Positions 7,633-16,829 of a DNA stretch of 26,774 nucleotides are shown piece by piece. Under the pieces are notes generated by a model. That model saw nothing but the letters and a program-made list of their open reading frames with translations, did no database searches and was not told the DNA's origin. Within the stretch, counting starts at the first letter, position 1. Each line of letters starts with the position of its first letter. The translations under genes and the position numbers were made by a program. The DNA comes from a virus. The stretch spans positions 1 to 26,774 of IMG/VR virus record IMGVR_UViG_3300032462_000062. One strand, 5' to 3'.

Positions 7633-8463
7633 ATGGCATCTATAATTGGAAGAACATATCCTGGTATGAATCCACCCCGAAAATCGGGAAGGGATTCATC
7701 AACTCGCCCACAAACCACACAACCGAATACAAGGGATATATCTCTAATGGATATCCGCCGACTTGGCGCGGGCATCGATAATTTAATAACAGACATTGGT
7801 GAATTATTCGCTGGACCATTAGATCCACCTGGAACTAGATCGGATGTAATTAATGAAAAAGGAATATCCAATATAGATGGGGATTTCAATCGTGACCTAA
7901 TTCATTTATATTTTGACGACATTACAAATGGAAAACGAATACAATTCAGGGCAACAGTCGCGAATATAAACGAATCTCATACACCTGAATGGACTCAACA
8001 TAGTTATATCGGCAGACCATACCCGATCCATCAATATATAGGCGTATCACGTACCTTAACATTTGATTTTAAAGTATACGCCATGAATAAAAATGAAATG
8101 GGACCCATTTGGGAGAAGTTAAATTACTTAACAGGAATGACACACCCGGCATCATACGTTGGTTCGAATATATCAGATGGATTTATGACGCCGCCGTATG
8201 TAGAATTAACACTTGGAGCAATGTTTAGGAAAATTCCTGGATATATCAATTCGTTGAACTACACAATACAAGATGGAATATCGTGGGATATTAATAAAGA
8301 ATTACCACTTGGAGTTGATATCAACATTAGCTTTACCATCATCGAAACCGAATCACATTCAAATCAAAAAGAAAGTCAATTCTATGGAAAACCATCTCAA
8401 TCCAAAGGTAATTTCCTTACGGGACTAAACGATGCGTGGAAAGATCTTATTAGCGGTGATTAA
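7633..8463 (+). CDS. Baseplate tail-tube-junction protein (gp48/gp54-like)
   Basis: This 276-aa protein has a disordered Pro/Thr/Arg-rich N-terminus (residues 1-35). A beta-rich core follows: FDDITNGKRIQFRATVANIN, ESHTPEWTQHSYIGRPYPIH, QYIGVSRTLTFDFKVYAMN, then FMTPPYVELTLGAM and PLGVDINISFTIIETE. The core resembles tube-like folds of baseplate proteins that cap the hub and start tube growth (T4 gp48 and gp54), which fits its place between the tape measure and the gp53-like gene. I cannot separate gp48 from gp54 by eye. It starts two bases after the tape measure stop and ends two bases before the next ATG, so the genes are surely co-transcribed. Confidence 0.65.
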   Translation: MASIIGRTYPGMNPPRKSGRDSSTRPQTTQPNTRDISLMDIRRLGAGIDNLITDIGELFAGPLDPPGTRSDVINEKGISNIDGDFNRDLIHLYFDDITNGKRIQFRATVANINESHTPEWTQHSYIGRPYPIHQYIGVSRTLTFDFKVYAMNKNEMGPIWEKLNYLTGMTHPASYVGSNISDGFMTPPYVELTLGAMFRKIPGYINSLNYTIQDGISWDINKELPLGVDINISFTIIETESHSNQKESQFYGKPSQSKGNFLTGLNDAWKDLISGD

Positions 8464-8465
8464 TT

Positions 8466-8768
8466 ATGAGCAGATACAAACGACAAATAACACAACGTAC
8501 ATTCAGCGGCAAGCGTGCATTTACTACAACTAGATATCCTGAAATTCCAAAAAAGATATCCGACATTTACGTTATAGCAACCGACGCTGATAGGCTTGAT
8601 ATACTTGCAGATCAATATTATAACAATCCGACGCTATGGTGGATAATAGCACAGGCAAATAATGTAGGAAAGGGATTACTTAGATTAGAAGCAGGGCAAC
8701 AGCTTAGGATACCAGCCGACATTCAATCTGTACTACAAGAATACAAAAGAATAAACAATGCCATTTAA
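8466..8768 (+). CDS. 53: LysM-like baseplate wedge protein (T4 gp53-like)
   Basis: The 100-aa product is mainly one LysM-like module: YPEIPKKISDIYVIATDADR, LDILADQYYNNPTLWWIIAQAN, ending LEAGQQLRIP (residues ~24-83). Small LysM-bearing proteins of this type in phage baseplate operons correspond to gp53, which binds the hub to the wedges; T4 gp53 is 196 aa, so this is a short form. An ancestral peptidoglycan-binding role is known for LysM, but here a structural role is more likely. The last 11 bases overlap the start of the next gene. Confidence 0.78.
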   Translation: MSRYKRQITQRTFSGKRAFTTTRYPEIPKKISDIYVIATDADRLDILADQYYNNPTLWWIIAQANNVGKGLLRLEAGQQLRIPADIQSVLQEYKRINNAI

Positions 8769-11700
8769 TATATTTAAAGATTTCCCGAAAAACGTTCAAA
8801 ATGAATTTAAACGCAGAGAAGTAAACTATGGAGTTAACGTCGAAGAGGGAATAGATAAAAATGCGCTTAAATATAGAGGTGGCAGAACGCCGTGGATACG
8901 CATTGCATCGGGAGTGGTATACAGAAGCCCATCTGGGTTGGTTCCAGGGGAAGTGCAAGTATTACCAACATCTGCCCTCAACGTGCCGAACCATTTTACA
9001 CCATCCGGAGAGGCAATATTTTTGGAAGACGTGAGTTTAAATCCAAATCTAATAGAAGCAAATGGACTGGTGCTTGAACCAAATATAAGTGATTTCAGAA
9101 ATTTCTATGGAATCGATGATAAGAAGCAGTTCATTGCTCGAGAAATCATACCGAGTCTACGAAATAATGGTATGATTGATATATTAAATGTTAGAAACCA
9201 ACCAGGCCCGATTGTAGATTCAGTTACAGTTGAAAGTAAGGGTGATATGGGATTGACTAGATCTGCTACATTCACTTGGAAGGCGTTCACTCAAGACCAA
9301 TTTGACGTATTATCTGATTATTTCTGCATAGCTGGTAAAACTATTGTTTTAGAATGGGGCTGGCACACATTTTTTGGAAAGGACGGCGGCGAATTGTTAG
9401 ATTTAACAGACGCGCAATATATTAAAGACATTGCATCTGGAAAATCATTCGGTCAGATTGAACGGGAAGCTAGACTCAACCATAGCCAAAAACATTTAAA
9501 CGATGAAACACTTGACGAAATATACGAACCGCGTGATGCATATGAATACTCAGGCGTAAGTACATCATCCAATACTAGAACGTTATTTGATACCATAAAA
9601 ACATCAGGTGATATTCATCATTTATCATATAGTCCATATGAAGCGTTAATGGCACTCGGCAATAATGATTATGATTTATTCATCGGCATCGTGGTTGATT
9701 ACGATATTTCAATTACGGACGGAGTATATGAAGTAACTGTTACGATGAAAACTAAAGGAGAATCATTTCTTAGTTTAACCAATAACGAATCAGGGCTAAA
9801 TAAGTATTTTTCAAATTCAGTTGATTCCGGATTCAGAAAGTTTTTGGATTCTAATAAAGATAGAGAACCTCGAATTTTCATAAAAAACGAACCAGATAAA
9901 ACAAAAGCGGTATATAACTCATCGGGAGAAACAAGCACTCCGGAAATACCTGCAAATTATAATTATAGTATCGGCGAACGCCGCAGATTAGCGAACATAT
10001 CGCATATATTTTTCAATATATCTCCTGTATATTATAATACTGAAAATTTCAAAGAGAGATTATCTAATTGGAAGTACAACATCGATGATGTACGAATAAA
10101 TTCATTGGCAGGTGGATCCGGCGACGGAGATTATTCATATATTCGAAAAGAATGGGGTCCGGATTTCGCTAAAAATATCCTTCCATATGTATATGCAACT
10201 GATAAGAATTTAATTGAATTATTTAATAGAAGTGCTAGATTGGTTGTTGATTGGAAAATTGTTCTCCCGCAAGCAGACGACTGGTGGTCTCCTGCCAGTG
10301 ATTGGACAACTCATAGGGAATTTTTGCATAAGTGTTACACCGGGGCGTTGGCAGTCACAAGCGCACAAATTGGAAATAGTATTAAAATCAATACACAAAC
10401 GGGCGCCAAAACAGAAGCGACGGATGCTCAGAAAAATATCAAAGGAAATCATTTAGCAATAACTAATGTACTAACCAAGCATTCGTTAGTTTCATCCGCT
10501 GCCTTCGGCGTGCCAGTTTTTGTATTTGAAGGATTGGGCAAAACAATAGCCGGACAGCAAGCAGACGTACATATTAGTGATTTTTGGAATACTCCCAATT
10601 TGTTAGATGTTGTTAGGTATTATTTGGAATTGGGGTTCAGAAACACATCAGATACAAAGACGGGTGTAGATCCAAGTTCAATAACAGGAACAGCCATTAC
10701 AAAAGATATAATAGCTAAAGCCCAGTTGGGATTATCTGCATTCGATCTGCAACCCATACAGAATATAGCACGGGATATAACGATAATGATTAAGAAAATA
10801 CGATCATATCTATATTTGGGACTTGGAATCACTGCCCCTCAGGCGAAGGCTATGATTGCTCGATTGGTTGTAACATCAATAAATCCATTTATACAAAAAT
10901 CAGAAGCGATACCCCTTGATAATCATAAGTATGATCCAGCAAAAGGAAATATTGCATATGATAACGATATATGGGGAGAAGATTCAATATCATTAATAGT
11001 TTCGGCACTCCGTATTCAACAAAATACATTTAATGGAAGTATTGTTCCCGAAGTTCCTATTGATGGTGATTTATCTAAAATATTTAGTACAGGTGGCGCC
11101 GCGCCACTACTTGATTCCGATGATCCGCATGCACCGGAATCTAGCTATTCTTATATATCATATGGATTGTTAGAAGAAATTATTAATACTAGAATATTAG
11201 GGTCTAATTATGCTCCAATATTGGATTCTAGAGAAACTCAACTATGGTTTCATAAAAATATGGTATCAAGCGATAAAAGTACTTGTATCCTACCAAACAG
11301 CAATGCCCCTTCATATAATTTATCGAATGTGAATGAAATTTGGAATGGTATCCAGGAACCTATTGGTAGTACGCAAGCGATTGGTAGTACACCTGCTCCA
11401 AAATCAGATGCTCTAATTCCATCTCTAGCATTTCAAGATTTAACTATAAATGGTATTTCTCATAATTCATATCCAAGATTATCCAATTCAAATTTGAAAC
11501 AAATAACGGAAGATAATCCAGTAGGAGAAATGTTTCTTTATTCCATATTCATTGACACTGAACTAATTGAACGGGTATTTTCATCGACAGCTGATTTGTA
11601 TGATGCTCTTATTGAATTACTGGGATATGTTAATGGTGCATTGGGGCGCCGGTATGATTTCAAGATTGCACGAGTAGGAGATACTGTACAAATTATTGAT

Positions 11701-12390
11701 TTTACAAATCCTGAAAAGAACAAATATAACGGAGAGTATACATTTCCATATAATACATCTCGTTCATTTATTAAATCACTTGATATATCATTAAGTCTAC
11801 CAGATCAAATAGCAATACAGGCATTTACAGGATTGACACAAGAAGGTTCAGCTGCTAGTATTTTAACCGGCAACACAGTATTCGGTGATATGTTCGAATT
11901 GCCACTACGCCCCATTATTAATGAAGTTGAAGAAATAAAGCAAACTCCTGTTACGTTACCGCAGTGTTTTTTTGAATTAGCATATAACGGACCAGATGGT
12001 ACGTATGCAACGGGAAAACACGAAGATAAGAAGCATAAGAATAATTTTGTATATCCTCACCAGGCCACCATTGATTTAAACACACAAGGAGGTACACGGG
12101 ATGATATGGTAGTAGTTCCAAATTCAGAAATATCAATAGGAATTGATGGCATGGCTGGGATTCAATTTTTTAATGTGTTTAATGTGGTATTTGTTCCAAG
12201 GCGATTTAGACAAGTCGGTCGGTTTTTCGTTAAAGGAATAAGCCACACCATTACACCCGAAACTTGGGATTCATCTATAGATGCACAATATATGATTGTA
12301 CCTGATATATATTGGAATAAGGATAATATAATTGATAATGATACAATTGATACAATTGATTTTTCAACCATGCCGCAATTGTCTAAATAA
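8758..12390 (+). CDS. Large baseplate hub-like structural protein
   Basis: This 1210-aa protein is the largest in the window. Near residue 152-202 it has DSVTVESKGDMGLTRSATFT followed by WKAFTQDQFDVLSDYFCIAG and ending VLEWGW, a pattern seen in hub-type baseplate proteins that line up with the tube. The last ~150 residues (from FELAYNGPDGTYATGKHED) include ISIGIDGMAGIQFFNVFNVV, FVPRRFRQVGRFFVKGISHT and ETWDSSIDAQY. These resemble the C-terminal part of gp27 / late-control-D-like hub proteins, which end in a beta domain with an IxGvxH motif. A repeated linker (AIGSTPAP-like, ~11364-11400) and an Asp/Thr/Ile repeat near the end are minor features. It starts inside the preceding gene (11-base overlap). 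The role as hub or central baseplate component is inference with moderate support. Confidence 0.65.
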   Translation: MPFNIFKDFPKNVQNEFKRREVNYGVNVEEGIDKNALKYRGGRTPWIRIASGVVYRSPSGLVPGEVQVLPTSALNVPNHFTPSGEAIFLEDVSLNPNLIEANGLVLEPNISDFRNFYGIDDKKQFIAREIIPSLRNNGMIDILNVRNQPGPIVDSVTVESKGDMGLTRSATFTWKAFTQDQFDVLSDYFCIAGKTIVLEWGWHTFFGKDGGELLDLTDAQYIKDIASGKSFGQIEREARLNHSQKHLNDETLDEIYEPRDAYEYSGVSTSSNTRTLFDTIKTSGDIHHLSYSPYEALMALGNNDYDLFIGIVVDYDISITDGVYEVTVTMKTKGESFLSLTNNESGLNKYFSNSVDSGFRKFLDSNKDREPRIFIKNEPDKTKAVYNSSGETSTPEIPANYNYSIGERRRLANISHIFFNISPVYYNTENFKERLSNWKYNIDDVRINSLAGGSGDGDYSYIRKEWGPDFAKNILPYVYATDKNLIELFNRSARLVVDWKIVLPQADDWWSPASDWTTHREFLHKCYTGALAVTSAQIGNSIKINTQTGAKTEATDAQKNIKGNHLAITNVLTKHSLVSSAAFGVPVFVFEGLGKTIAGQQADVHISDFWNTPNLLDVVRYYLELGFRNTSDTKTGVDPSSITGTAITKDIIAKAQLGLSAFDLQPIQNIARDITIMIKKIRSYLYLGLGITAPQAKAMIARLVVTSINPFIQKSEAIPLDNHKYDPAKGNIAYDNDIWGEDSISLIVSALRIQQNTFNGSIVPEVPIDGDLSKIFSTGGAAPLLDSDDPHAPESSYSYISYGLLEEIINTRILGSNYAPILDSRETQLWFHKNMVSSDKSTCILPNSNAPSYNLSNVNEIWNGIQEPIGSTQAIGSTPAPKSDALIPSLAFQDLTINGISHNSYPRLSNSNLKQITEDNPVGEMFLYSIFIDTELIERVFSSTADLYDALIELLGYVNGALGRRYDFKIARVGDTVQIIDFTNPEKNKYNGEYTFPYNTSRSFIKSLDISLSLPDQIAIQAFTGLTQEGSAASILTGNTVFGDMFELPLRPIINEVEEIKQTPVTLPQCFFELAYNGPDGTYATGKHEDKKHKNNFVYPHQATIDLNTQGGTRDDMVVVPNSEISIGIDGMAGIQFFNVFNVVFVPRRFRQVGRFFVKGISHTITPETWDSSIDAQYMIVPDIYWNKDNIIDNDTIDTIDFSTMPQLSK

Positions 12391-12404
12391 AGTAGGAAAC
12401 AATA

Positions 12405-12881
12405 ATGTCGACAGAAGAATATAACAGAATTTCATCTAAAAATATTGCACAGTTTGTATTGAATCCCACTCGATATAAACCAGAACCAACTGAAAATGAT
12501 TATTTCAGAGGATGGATATATAGATACTTTCTACGCAAGGTAAACGATGAATCAGCGGACATATTGGAAATATCAGAAAGCCAGTATGATATTTTCGTTA
12601 GATTCAATATGTATGTGGTAGTTCGCATTCGATGGAACATTTCTCTATCACATACGTTAGAGTACGAAGATGGGGCAATAGAATTTAACAGAAAACAAAT
12701 ACGGAATGGCATGCTTTTCATGTCCAATCTTAATATTTATTTTAACAACTTACTAGAGTTTCATAAAGACGGCGGCAGAGCCTCCGTGGGGTTTCTCCTT
12801 CCAGAGGGACAAATGGTACGTAGCAACGGCGTAATTGTCCAAGAAGAAGAAAATAAAATCATCGGACGAATCAATAAATGA
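12405..12881 (+). CDS. Conserved-looking phage protein of unknown function
   Basis: The 158-aa product begins with a Tyr-rich charged segment (RYKPEPTENDYFRGWIYRYF) and includes SESQYDIFVRFNMYVVVRIRW and EFNRKQIRNGMLFMSNLNIY. Proteins of this size with a YxRYFxxKxND-like start and a WxI...LS core occur beside baseplate genes in marine T4-like phages (from memory), without known function. The ATG has AGGA about 9 bases upstream. Its stop overlaps the start of the next gene as ATGA, implying translational coupling with the polymerase-like gene. Probably a virion protein, from context only. Confidence 0.75.
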   Translation: MSTEEYNRISSKNIAQFVLNPTRYKPEPTENDYFRGWIYRYFLRKVNDESADILEISESQYDIFVRFNMYVVVRIRWNISLSHTLEYEDGAIEFNRKQIRNGMLFMSNLNIYFNNLLEFHKDGGRASVGFLLPEGQMVRSNGVIVQEEENKIIGRINK

Positions 12882-14182
12882 TAATATCAAACGAAGAACA
12901 ATTTTCAGAATTCCTATCAAAATGGAATATTGAAGATTCATTTGTGGATGTGCTATTTCTAGATCCTGAAAAGCATCCAAATAATAACAAAATATCTGCG
13001 GTATTTGTTCAGTTTCTATCCGGAGACTCATACATACTACCGTTCCACCATCACGATTGCAATAATCTGCAACTATCGTATTTAGATAGACTCCCATCGA
13101 GCACATCTAATAAATTCTGTGTTAATAAGACAAATATTTTAAGTGTTTTGAAGTTAAAAAATCTAATTGACCTTAAAATTAGAAAATACTTAGAAACGGG
13201 AATAGTATTTGACGATAATAAATGGTATACGGAAGCCCACATTCATTATTATAACACATCGCCACTATCCGATTTAAATGGCATTATCCCTATTCTAAAG
13301 CATTTGGAATCGTTTGATAATATGGTAAAATACCTTAGGTCATTAATAACGGGTACATTTAATCCGTGGTATAATGATAAATTACCAGTAGCTTTATCTT
13401 TTATAGAAGAAGCCGGCTTAAATTGTGACTTAAATAAGTTTGTAGGCAAGGTAAAACATCTTAACGATACATTAACGTACACCCATTATAATATATTTAC
13501 AGCAACAGGAAGACCATCTAATGCGTTCGGTGGAGTTAACTATGCTGCTCTCGGCAAATCAGATGGTAGCAGACAGGGATTTACAAGTAGATTTGATGGT
13601 GGAAAGTTATTCCAATTTGATTATGATGCATTTCACATTAGAATCATCGCAGATCTAATAGGATATGATTTACCAAAAGATTCTATACATAATTGGTTCG
13701 CTGAACAATATTTCGGCAATATAGAAATCACAGACGAAATGTATGATGAAAGTAAAAGAATATCATTCACAAACTTATATGGCACATCTGTAGATGATAA
13801 TGAGACAATTGAATTCTTTTCTGAAACATACAAATTCAGAAAGAAACTATGGGAATATGCACAGACTCATAATCATATTCCTTCTCCATATACGGGAAGG
13901 AAAATATATTTGGCAAGCATTGACAATGTAAGTGAAACTAAAATATTTAACTATTTATTACAGTTATTGGAAACAGAGCATAACATTGGCATTATATATG
14001 ATTTAATGAAGTATATGAAACCAATGAAATCCAAATTAATATTATACACATATGACTCGTTTTTGTTTGATGTTCATCCCGATGAAGTGGAAAGTATGAA
14101 TGAAATAAAGGCAGTTATTGAAGATGGCGGCAAGTATCCTGCTCGGCTTGAAACAGGAACAACGTATCATTCACTTTCTTGA
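12878..14182 (+). CDS. Divergent family A DNA polymerase-like protein
   Basis: This 434-aa protein carries recognisable PolA features. TATGRPSN (208-215) matches TATGRLSS, so R212 equals Klenow R668. Motif A is DYDAFHIR (248-255), keeping the catalytic Asp (D705) and R712 but with His for E710. Motif B has K293 four residues before F297, then YG (301-302), matching K758 and FGxxYG, while R754 is not kept. N358 and Q362 match N845 and Q849. Motif C is TYDSFLFDV, keeping D393 (D882) but Tyr for H881 and Ser for E883. The N-terminus (LFLDPEKHPNNN, then SGDSYILPFHHHD) looks like a shortened, degenerate 3'-5' exonuclease domain. Klenow is ~605 aa. The gene overlaps a structural-type gene by ATGA. 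Fold assignment is strong; activity is uncertain because several catalytic residues differ. It may be a specialised polymerase or a non-catalytic relative. Confidence 0.82.
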   Translation: MIISNEEQFSEFLSKWNIEDSFVDVLFLDPEKHPNNNKISAVFVQFLSGDSYILPFHHHDCNNLQLSYLDRLPSSTSNKFCVNKTNILSVLKLKNLIDLKIRKYLETGIVFDDNKWYTEAHIHYYNTSPLSDLNGIIPILKHLESFDNMVKYLRSLITGTFNPWYNDKLPVALSFIEEAGLNCDLNKFVGKVKHLNDTLTYTHYNIFTATGRPSNAFGGVNYAALGKSDGSRQGFTSRFDGGKLFQFDYDAFHIRIIADLIGYDLPKDSIHNWFAEQYFGNIEITDEMYDESKRISFTNLYGTSVDDNETIEFFSETYKFRKKLWEYAQTHNHIPSPYTGRKIYLASIDNVSETKIFNYLLQLLETEHNIGIIYDLMKYMKPMKSKLILYTYDSFLFDVHPDEVESMNEIKAVIEDGGKYPARLETGTTYHSLS

Positions 14183-14189
14183 TATTTAT
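14182..14189 (+). promoter_or_regulatory. ATATTTAT motif upstream of the 14213 gene
   Basis: Exact octamer in GATATTTATATG, 23 bases before the ATG and overlapping the last base of the polymerase-like gene's stop codon. Confidence 0.5.
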
Positions 14190-14212
14190 ATGTATAAAAA
14201 ACAAATCATATT

Positions 14213-16324
14213 ATGAAGAAAAACGTATTTAAGTTTTTAATAGAATCCGATAAATTTAGAATAGCAACTAATTTTGAATTACCAGATTGGTCGAAAGAAT
14301 CACATGTTTTAGCATTGGCAGAAACGTTAGTGTATTATGATGTACCAAGTGATATTATACGAGAAGGATTAGCGGCATTAATCGAAGCTAATGATACAGG
14401 ATTATCGACCGCGGCGAAGAAGCTCAGAGACTCCAAGGGACTGAAGCATATTTCAAGGGGACTTTATTCAAAGACAGGAGAAATGCCGGCTGAGTACGAA
14501 CGCGATGGGGATGGATTCAAGCCTGTAAGTGGAGATGAAGCTAACGATGATGGAAAGGAAGAAAAGAAAAAAACAGAACCAAAGAAAGCTGCATCTACTG
14601 CAACGACGAAGCCCGCTGAAACAGAACAACCTGTAGAACAAGAATATGTAATAAATAACCAAAAATTATCAGATGAGGAAGCTCTAGAAAAAGAAGATTC
14701 AGGTTCGATTCCCGCTAAACTGAAAGCGCAAGCAATAAAAGCAACAGCTCAAGAAAAAGAAGATAAGAAAACAGATGAAAATATACCAAATTCGGTAATG
14801 ATAGGCGGCAAGAATAAGGCACTATCAATGGCTAATCCATTGGATAGTGATAGTTTTAACGAGCCGACAGTACCAACAAACACTGAATTTAATAATACAG
14901 CAAAGAAAAAGGGAAATTTAGTACCGGCAAAGGTTGCATATTCAATTCCATTTGAAATTAGAAAAAATATAAAGGCACCGAAGCATTTACTTGATGTATT
15001 TGAACGAATGACAAATACAATGGCATCAGTTGAAACCGCCAAATATTCATATTTTTCAAACCAACAAGGAGGAGCAGGCAGGATATCTGCACAGGCCGGA
15101 GAGTTAATGGCTTTATTTGGTTCAACACTTTCTGATGCAGACGCTGAAAAATTCTTTGATGGATTATTAAAATGGGAATCGGATTTCATATCAGACGAAA
15201 GAGCAAAGGTTCGAAACGGTGAAGGAAGTAAATTTATAAAAAAAGCTAAGAATGGGAATTTGCTCAGATCAAATATGCATTACGTTGACAGTACATGGAT
15301 TCAATCTGCAAAGAAAAATAGAACAGCAATTATGAAACGTTTGAGAAAACAACATGGTAAAGGTGTTTCAATATCGGCGGGTGCATGGGATACTAAAGAA
15401 CAAACAACTGGATTGGGTCTCGAAAATTATACAGAAAATAAGGGATTTTCAACTGATATATTTTTACGTGTTAAATTACCAAATGGACATGAAATATTGG
15501 ATGAAGTATCATTGAAGAAAAACACAGAAGTTAATTTCCTTAACTCTGGTGCCGGAAAATTCGAAGAATGGGATAGTAACATCCCGGATGCAGTAAATCA
15601 AAAAGTTTACGCATCAATCCAACGTGATAATCTAGGTCGGTTTGCTATGAGAAATACAGATAGTATACTTAATTTAATAAAAAAACCAAATAGCGCTTTA
15701 AAAAAACTAATAGACAGACGACTTGGTAAGCTTAAAGATAAAAACATACAGAATATGATTAAGAATGGAGATTACGCCGGCCTCATCGAAATGGTATATA
15801 ATGATACAATAAATGATCGCGGTAGTAGGCATAAGTCAAAAATATTAAGAGAAGCTATATGGATGTTAGCAAAGGATGGAAACGAAGATGCAATAATTGC
15901 CAAAAAAGAATTGGAAGATAAGCAATCAGATTTCATCAAAAATACAATTGCAGAAATATCAAAAAATAAGAAATTGAAAGACGGTATGTTGACTGACATA
16001 AAAGCAGAGTTTCCATTGAAAGCAATATCGGAAGGCGAAGAAACAATGGCAATAGGTGAATATTCATTGGATCGTGATATTATGACTGAAATATTCGGAA
16101 CAGCTGATTTTGATATAATCACAGAACAGTTGGATTCGCATCCCGGACCTCCTCCATTTTTAGGATATACAGTTGAATCGACTGGAAAAACGATTCCCAT
16201 TGCTAAGATAGATATACGTGAAGATGGAGTGGGCTATGGTGGCCAGATCAAATTTGATATGAGGTTGCATGGTGAGTTCGCAAAAATACTCGCAACTGCA
16301 AACAAAAAGATATACGAGTCATAG
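14213..16324 (+). CDS. 703-aa protein of unknown function, possible nuclease-like motif
   Basis: The gene is unrecognised. The N-terminal ~90 residues are helical, then residues ~95-235 are low-complexity and charged (Lys/Glu/Thr/Ala). A more ordered part begins near VAYSIPFEIRKNIKAPKHLL (~241). The segment GFSTDIFLRVKLPNG then EILDEVSLKKN (residues ~411-437) has the spacing of a PD-(D/E)XK-type active site (Asp415, Glu431, Lys435/436), with ExSLK instead of ExK; this is a tentative reading. The C-terminus includes EGEETMAIGEYSLDRDIMTE and a Gly-rich end. It follows the PolA-like gene by 30 bases, with an ATATTTAT motif at 14182-14189 and no Shine-Dalgarno site. It could be structural or DNA-acting. 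Confidence 0.7.
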   Translation: MKKNVFKFLIESDKFRIATNFELPDWSKESHVLALAETLVYYDVPSDIIREGLAALIEANDTGLSTAAKKLRDSKGLKHISRGLYSKTGEMPAEYERDGDGFKPVSGDEANDDGKEEKKKTEPKKAASTATTKPAETEQPVEQEYVINNQKLSDEEALEKEDSGSIPAKLKAQAIKATAQEKEDKKTDENIPNSVMIGGKNKALSMANPLDSDSFNEPTVPTNTEFNNTAKKKGNLVPAKVAYSIPFEIRKNIKAPKHLLDVFERMTNTMASVETAKYSYFSNQQGGAGRISAQAGELMALFGSTLSDADAEKFFDGLLKWESDFISDERAKVRNGEGSKFIKKAKNGNLLRSNMHYVDSTWIQSAKKNRTAIMKRLRKQHGKGVSISAGAWDTKEQTTGLGLENYTENKGFSTDIFLRVKLPNGHEILDEVSLKKNTEVNFLNSGAGKFEEWDSNIPDAVNQKVYASIQRDNLGRFAMRNTDSILNLIKKPNSALKKLIDRRLGKLKDKNIQNMIKNGDYAGLIEMVYNDTINDRGSRHKSKILREAIWMLAKDGNEDAIIAKKELEDKQSDFIKNTIAEISKNKKLKDGMLTDIKAEFPLKAISEGEETMAIGEYSLDRDIMTEIFGTADFDIITEQLDSHPGPPPFLGYTVESTGKTIPIAKIDIREDGVGYGGQIKFDMRLHGEFAKILATANKKIYES

Positions 16325-16402
16325 AAAAAAAAAGCATATGAGGTTGATGGGTGATATGGTAAACGATGTGAACCATATACTTATACTAAACAGGGGACGG
16401 AG

Positions 16403-16795
16403 CTGAAAAATCAATTATTATGTATTTTTTGTAAAATAGAAGATTTGGACATAACAATAGAACGCATTAAAGATGAATATAATATCATTTTTAATTATAT
16501 ATTTGTACTCCAAGATAGAGATGATTTAGATAGTTTATTCATCACATTCAATATTGAAAGTGACGCTAATTATAAAGTGGAAGGCTTGAATGCGATACTC
16601 ATACATCGCAAAAAATTCACAAATACGATTTATACGATAAATGCATTGAACGCCGTAATCAAATCCAAAACCGGCGGCAACCTAGATGATAGATACCAAC
16701 TTGATTGGTCAGAGTTCAAAAATACAATTCTCCTATCGGATCGTGACTCTTATAAGAAATTTCACACAAAAGTTTATCATATCGAAGAATTGTAG
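16403..16795 (+). CDS. Conserved phage protein, probable CTG start
   Basis: From CTG 16403 the product is 130 aa: LKNQLLCIFCKIEDLDITIE, then YNIIFNYIFVLQDRDD, LITFNIESD-type strand, ILIHRKKFTNTIYTINALNA and LDDRYQLDWSEFKNTILLSD. Proteins of this pattern in T4-like marine phages start with M-K-x-x-LLCxF (from memory), so the start should be at 16403, yet that codon is CTG. AGGGGACGGAG lies directly upstream. The only normal in-frame start nearby is TTG 16445, which would cut off the conserved N-terminus. A 22-codon ORF (16338-16406) ends in a TGA overlapping the CTG (CTGA), like the usual ATGA coupling. Function unknown. Confidence 0.65.
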   Translation: MKNQLLCIFCKIEDLDITIERIKDEYNIIFNYIFVLQDRDDLDSLFITFNIESDANYKVEGLNAILIHRKKFTNTIYTINALNAVIKSKTGGNLDDRYQLDWSEFKNTILLSDRDSYKKFHTKVYHIEEL

Positions 16796-16829
16796 CATAT
16801 ATATAGATAAACAAACAAAGGTTACAAAT

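Noticed and set aside
11361-11400. Repeat ATTGGTAGTAC in the hub-like gene
   Set aside because: Two copies encode an Ile-Gly-Ser-Thr linker; too short to be a mobile or regulatory repeat.
12328-12365. Short repeat ACAATTGAT near the end of the hub-like gene
   Set aside because: It simply encodes an Asp-Thr-Ile repeat within the open frame and needs no other explanation.
16445-16447. TTG as start of the small conserved gene
   Set aside because: It has no Shine-Dalgarno site and would cut off the LLCIF segment that appears conserved; CTG 16403 fits better.
16686-16829. N-terminal extension of the Nmad1-like gene
   Set aside because: It overlaps the preceding gene in another frame; the family begins near MSDAWHYADL and a purine-rich site precedes ATG 16830.
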